This document shows positions 61,511 through 64,000 of a DNA stretch of 64,000 nt, piece after piece. A program made the translations under genes and the position numbers. Position 1 is the stretch's first letter, and each line of letters starts with the position of its first letter. The notes under the pieces were generated by a model. It ran no database searches. It was not told the DNA's origin and was given only the letters and a program-made list of their open reading frames with translations. The DNA lies in assembly GCF_027596085.1 (NCBI RefSeq), contig NC_072454.1:22063241-22127240 (forward strand). The letters are read 5' to 3'. Source of the stretch: Anoplopoma fimbria (Eukaryota > Chordata > Actinopteri > Perciformes > Anoplopomatidae).

Positions 61511-62849
61511 CAGTTTTTTTGTGTAACTTAAACAAAAATACTAAACAAAACCAAGAACAGAGCCTCCTCGTTCCCTTTTCTTGTATTGCAAACTAGCTAC
61601 ATTTCCGAAAGTGAAAATTACAACCCAAAATATGAGTGCAGAGGATAAGTTTTCCAGTGCTGTGGCTGACTCGAATATTGAGCCTTATTCATCTAAATAT
61701 ACGGCCAAAGAGATGCAGCGTAGAAGGGCCGACGCTGCGTATAGGATATGGCCGAGCATCAGAGGCTCTTGCCCAATGTATCATGAAAAGAAAATAATGA
61801 TGTTTGTGAAAAATCACGATGACACACGAACACAAGCCTGACCTTTGCCCCCACCTAATCCTCATCTTAACATTTAAGCCCTAAAAACAGTTGTTCGGCC
61901 AAATGGCTTAATTCCAGAGGATTTCCTCTGCTTTCTATTTGTGTGAGGACATAACACACACACACTCAGACGCCAGCTTCCAATCAGAGCTGTAGTCTAA
62001 TTAGTGCCTACAGGCACCGGGTAGGAAGTGTGGAGAACGAGACAAAGTTGAGCTCTGACAACCCCAATCAAGCTGAATAAAAATGGTTCATTTGAACACA
62101 GAGGAAAAAAAGACAAACTACTTGATATTCTAGTGTGTCTATCAGGCTGAATGTCTGTGCACGACTATTTACATTCACAACACCTGTGTGCAGGTTTTTT
62201 TCCGATTTTATCTATGAATTTGCCTTTTCTGTATGTTAAATCTCAAATCAGGCGATCACCTCCAATGCAAGGAGATCTCTCTTGCTGCTGAATATGTTAT
62301 AACCATTTCATTTTAAGATGACTGAGCAGAAAAGTCAATGCTTAGTTAATTTTACATTTAAATGCCCAACATATCCCAGAGTTCCTCCCGTCAATTAAAA
62401 GATACATCAGCCCGCCTGCCCTTCGGCTGAAGACACAAAACGATTTATGCTGTCTGTGGAGAGAGAATTTGAGTGAAATACTGTCCATGAGGCTTTCCTG
62501 AAAACAACAGGGCATGAAAAAGTCCACACAAAAAGAATGAGTATTGGCTCAAATATTGCTAAGCTTACATCACCCCTCTCACAATTAACAATTTTAATTA
62601 TTAAAGCACATTCAGAGGCCATATGCTCCGCTGGAACTCATCCAAACATCTTCCGCCAAATATGCTGAGGGTAACACATTAGACATGCTTAAGGTCGAGA
62701 TGTTCAGTAACGAGCATGCAAGCAATTAAGAAAATGCTATAAAATGCCAAGTGTAAGGATAAGCACTTGTACAAAACATGAATGAGCTATGAAGCAAAGC
62801 TACAAATGTATTCATTGGTCCTCATTCAAACCAATATTTTGTTTTGTTT

Positions 62850-63130
62850 TTTCCAACAGATGCTTTGTGTATCTTTGTAGTCATTTTGTGTCCTTGTAGT
62901 CGTTTTGTGTATCTTTGTAGTCATTTTGTGTCTCTGTTTAGTCATTACACATCTCTTTGTAGTTTTGTGTCTGTTTGTAGTTGTTTTGTGTATCTTATTA
63001 TCATTTTGTTGCTCAATGTAGTTTTTTTTGTGATTTCCTGTCTCTTTGTGGTTGTTTTCCCCCTTTTCAGAGTCATTGTGAGTCTCTTTACGCCTCTTTG
63101 TTGCAGTTTTACATCTCTTTGTAAAACTGC
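62850..63130 (+). repeat. Degenerate minisatellite, unit about 20-25 bases
   Basis: Successive diverged copies of TCTTTGTAGTCATTTTGTG (variants TAGTCGTTTTGTG, TAGTTGTTTTGTG). The units abut one another, without spacers. Confidence 0.7.
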
Positions 63131-63685
63131 AGGTCTGTGACGGGATGCAAATTTGGGTCTACATGAACTCCTGCATGGATTTGTTACACCTCTTTCAAAA
63201 CCCCTAACAAACCCCAACAAATTCTGCTGGGAATGCACTTCCCAGTTTCTCAAAGTCTACACAATATTGATTGAGTCACATCAACCGTAGGTGAACTAAC
63301 GTGTCTCTCTCTCTCTTGCTAGAACCATGACTCCCCTTCAGTCCTTGTCACTGTTAGGAGTAATGCACAAGTCAAACTACTGTTCAGGGGACTGATATGC
63401 TGAGGGAAGGTTTCAATCACTATCACACTAGACTGACGTGCCGTGAAGGGACAACATTGCCTAACATCTGTCTGAACACCTGTATTATGGTACTCTAGGG
63501 ACAAATCTATACTTTAGTATGCCTGATAAAAGAAACTAATAAGGTAGCTTCAATTAGAAAACCAATGTGTTTCAGCAAATATAGCCTTCCTAAAAGCAAT
63601 TTGCCATCTAGTTGGGGGATATGCAATTTAACAGTTAATTAGTAAAAGTGAAGGCTTAAGGTTCAGTAACTTTAAGAGGTCACTA

Positions 63686-64000
63686 GGCCTGTAACAATAA
63701 CTGATTTTGTCGGATGATATATTGTCCCAGAAATAATAACGATAAACAATATTATTGTCATTTTAAATCCATTTCATGCCACTGAAATAAAAAAAAAAAC
63801 ATTAGCATAATAACAGAATACATCTTTTAAACGTGCAGCAAACTTTTAATTCTTAAATAATATTTAAATTATAAGGTAAAAAAAAACATTAAAATATCCT
63901 AAATAAATAAAACCTTAATCAAATAAAACCACACAACCGCAACAACAAATAAAAATAGACTGTGGTATGCGCAATGTCTGCTCAATTTTGGTGACGTTCT
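63686..64000. mobile_element. hAT-like MITE fragment running off the window
   Basis: It starts TAGGCCTGTAACAATAAC, with internal GATATATTGTCCCAGAAATAATAACGATAAAC and TTTCATGCCACTG, a pattern recalled from abundant fish hAT-derived MITEs. The other end is beyond the window. Confidence 0.55.

Noticed and set aside
61581..61841. An 86-codon + frame with a Lys/Arg-rich stretch
   Set aside because: Briefly considered as a gene end, but no family is recognised and it directly follows a family-A repeat.
62850..63130. CRISPR-like periodic repeats
   Set aside because: Units abut with no unique spacers and the genome is clearly vertebrate; it is a minisatellite.

Overview
This 64 kb window is vertebrate nuclear DNA, and almost certainly from a teleost fish. 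It is exon-poor, rich in long CA/GT dinucleotide repeats, and full of fish-type interspersed repeats: Tc1/mariner, pogo-like, hAT-like and TTAA-flanked elements, tRNA-derived SINEs, and L2 and Rex1/CR1-like LINE tails. I see no bacterial features, operons, CRISPR arrays, rRNA or tRNA genes. The species cannot be fixed from sequence alone; the repeat content suggests a percomorph (inference).

Two protein-coding genes can be supported, lying tail to tail. On the + strand, the last coding exon of b3gat2 (HNK-1-type glucuronyltransferase S, family GT43) is at 8048-8134, with b3gat2 intron to its left as far as the window edge. On the - strand are the last five coding exons of smap1 (an Arf GTPase-activating protein that binds clathrin): 47382-47445, 39055-39164, 22319-22508, 18740-18972 and 15379-15501. 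They join in phase into 239 residues ending in the paralogue-specific tail STQLWK. The ArfGAP catalytic domain is not in the window and must be encoded beyond base 64000. As I recall it, human chromosome 6q13 has the same SMAP1-B3GAT2 convergent pair, which supports both calls.

Layout: 1-8047 b3gat2 intron (old repeats plus stretches that look like conserved non-coding DNA); 8048-8134 terminal exon, then 3'UTR; about 8.7-15.3 kb intergenic; 15379-47445 smap1 exons with introns of 3.2, 3.3, 16.5 and 8.2 kb; 47446-64000 an upstream smap1 intron. B3GAT2 adds glucuronic acid to glycans in the Golgi and SMAP1 regulates Arf6/clathrin-dependent endocytosis, so the two share a locus but no known pathway.

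I found no undescribed multi-gene system. The points most worth a second look are: dinucleotide microsatellites that form or abut the splice signals of several smap1 exons; two in-frame NAGNAG acceptors in smap1; a strong antisense orientation bias of two dispersed repeat families relative to both host genes; a pogo-like element keeping only its DNA-binding domain and nested in another inverted-repeat element; and two long perfect AT-cored palindromes. Coordinates of exons and of elements with target-site duplications are base-precise; edges of old repeats are approximate.
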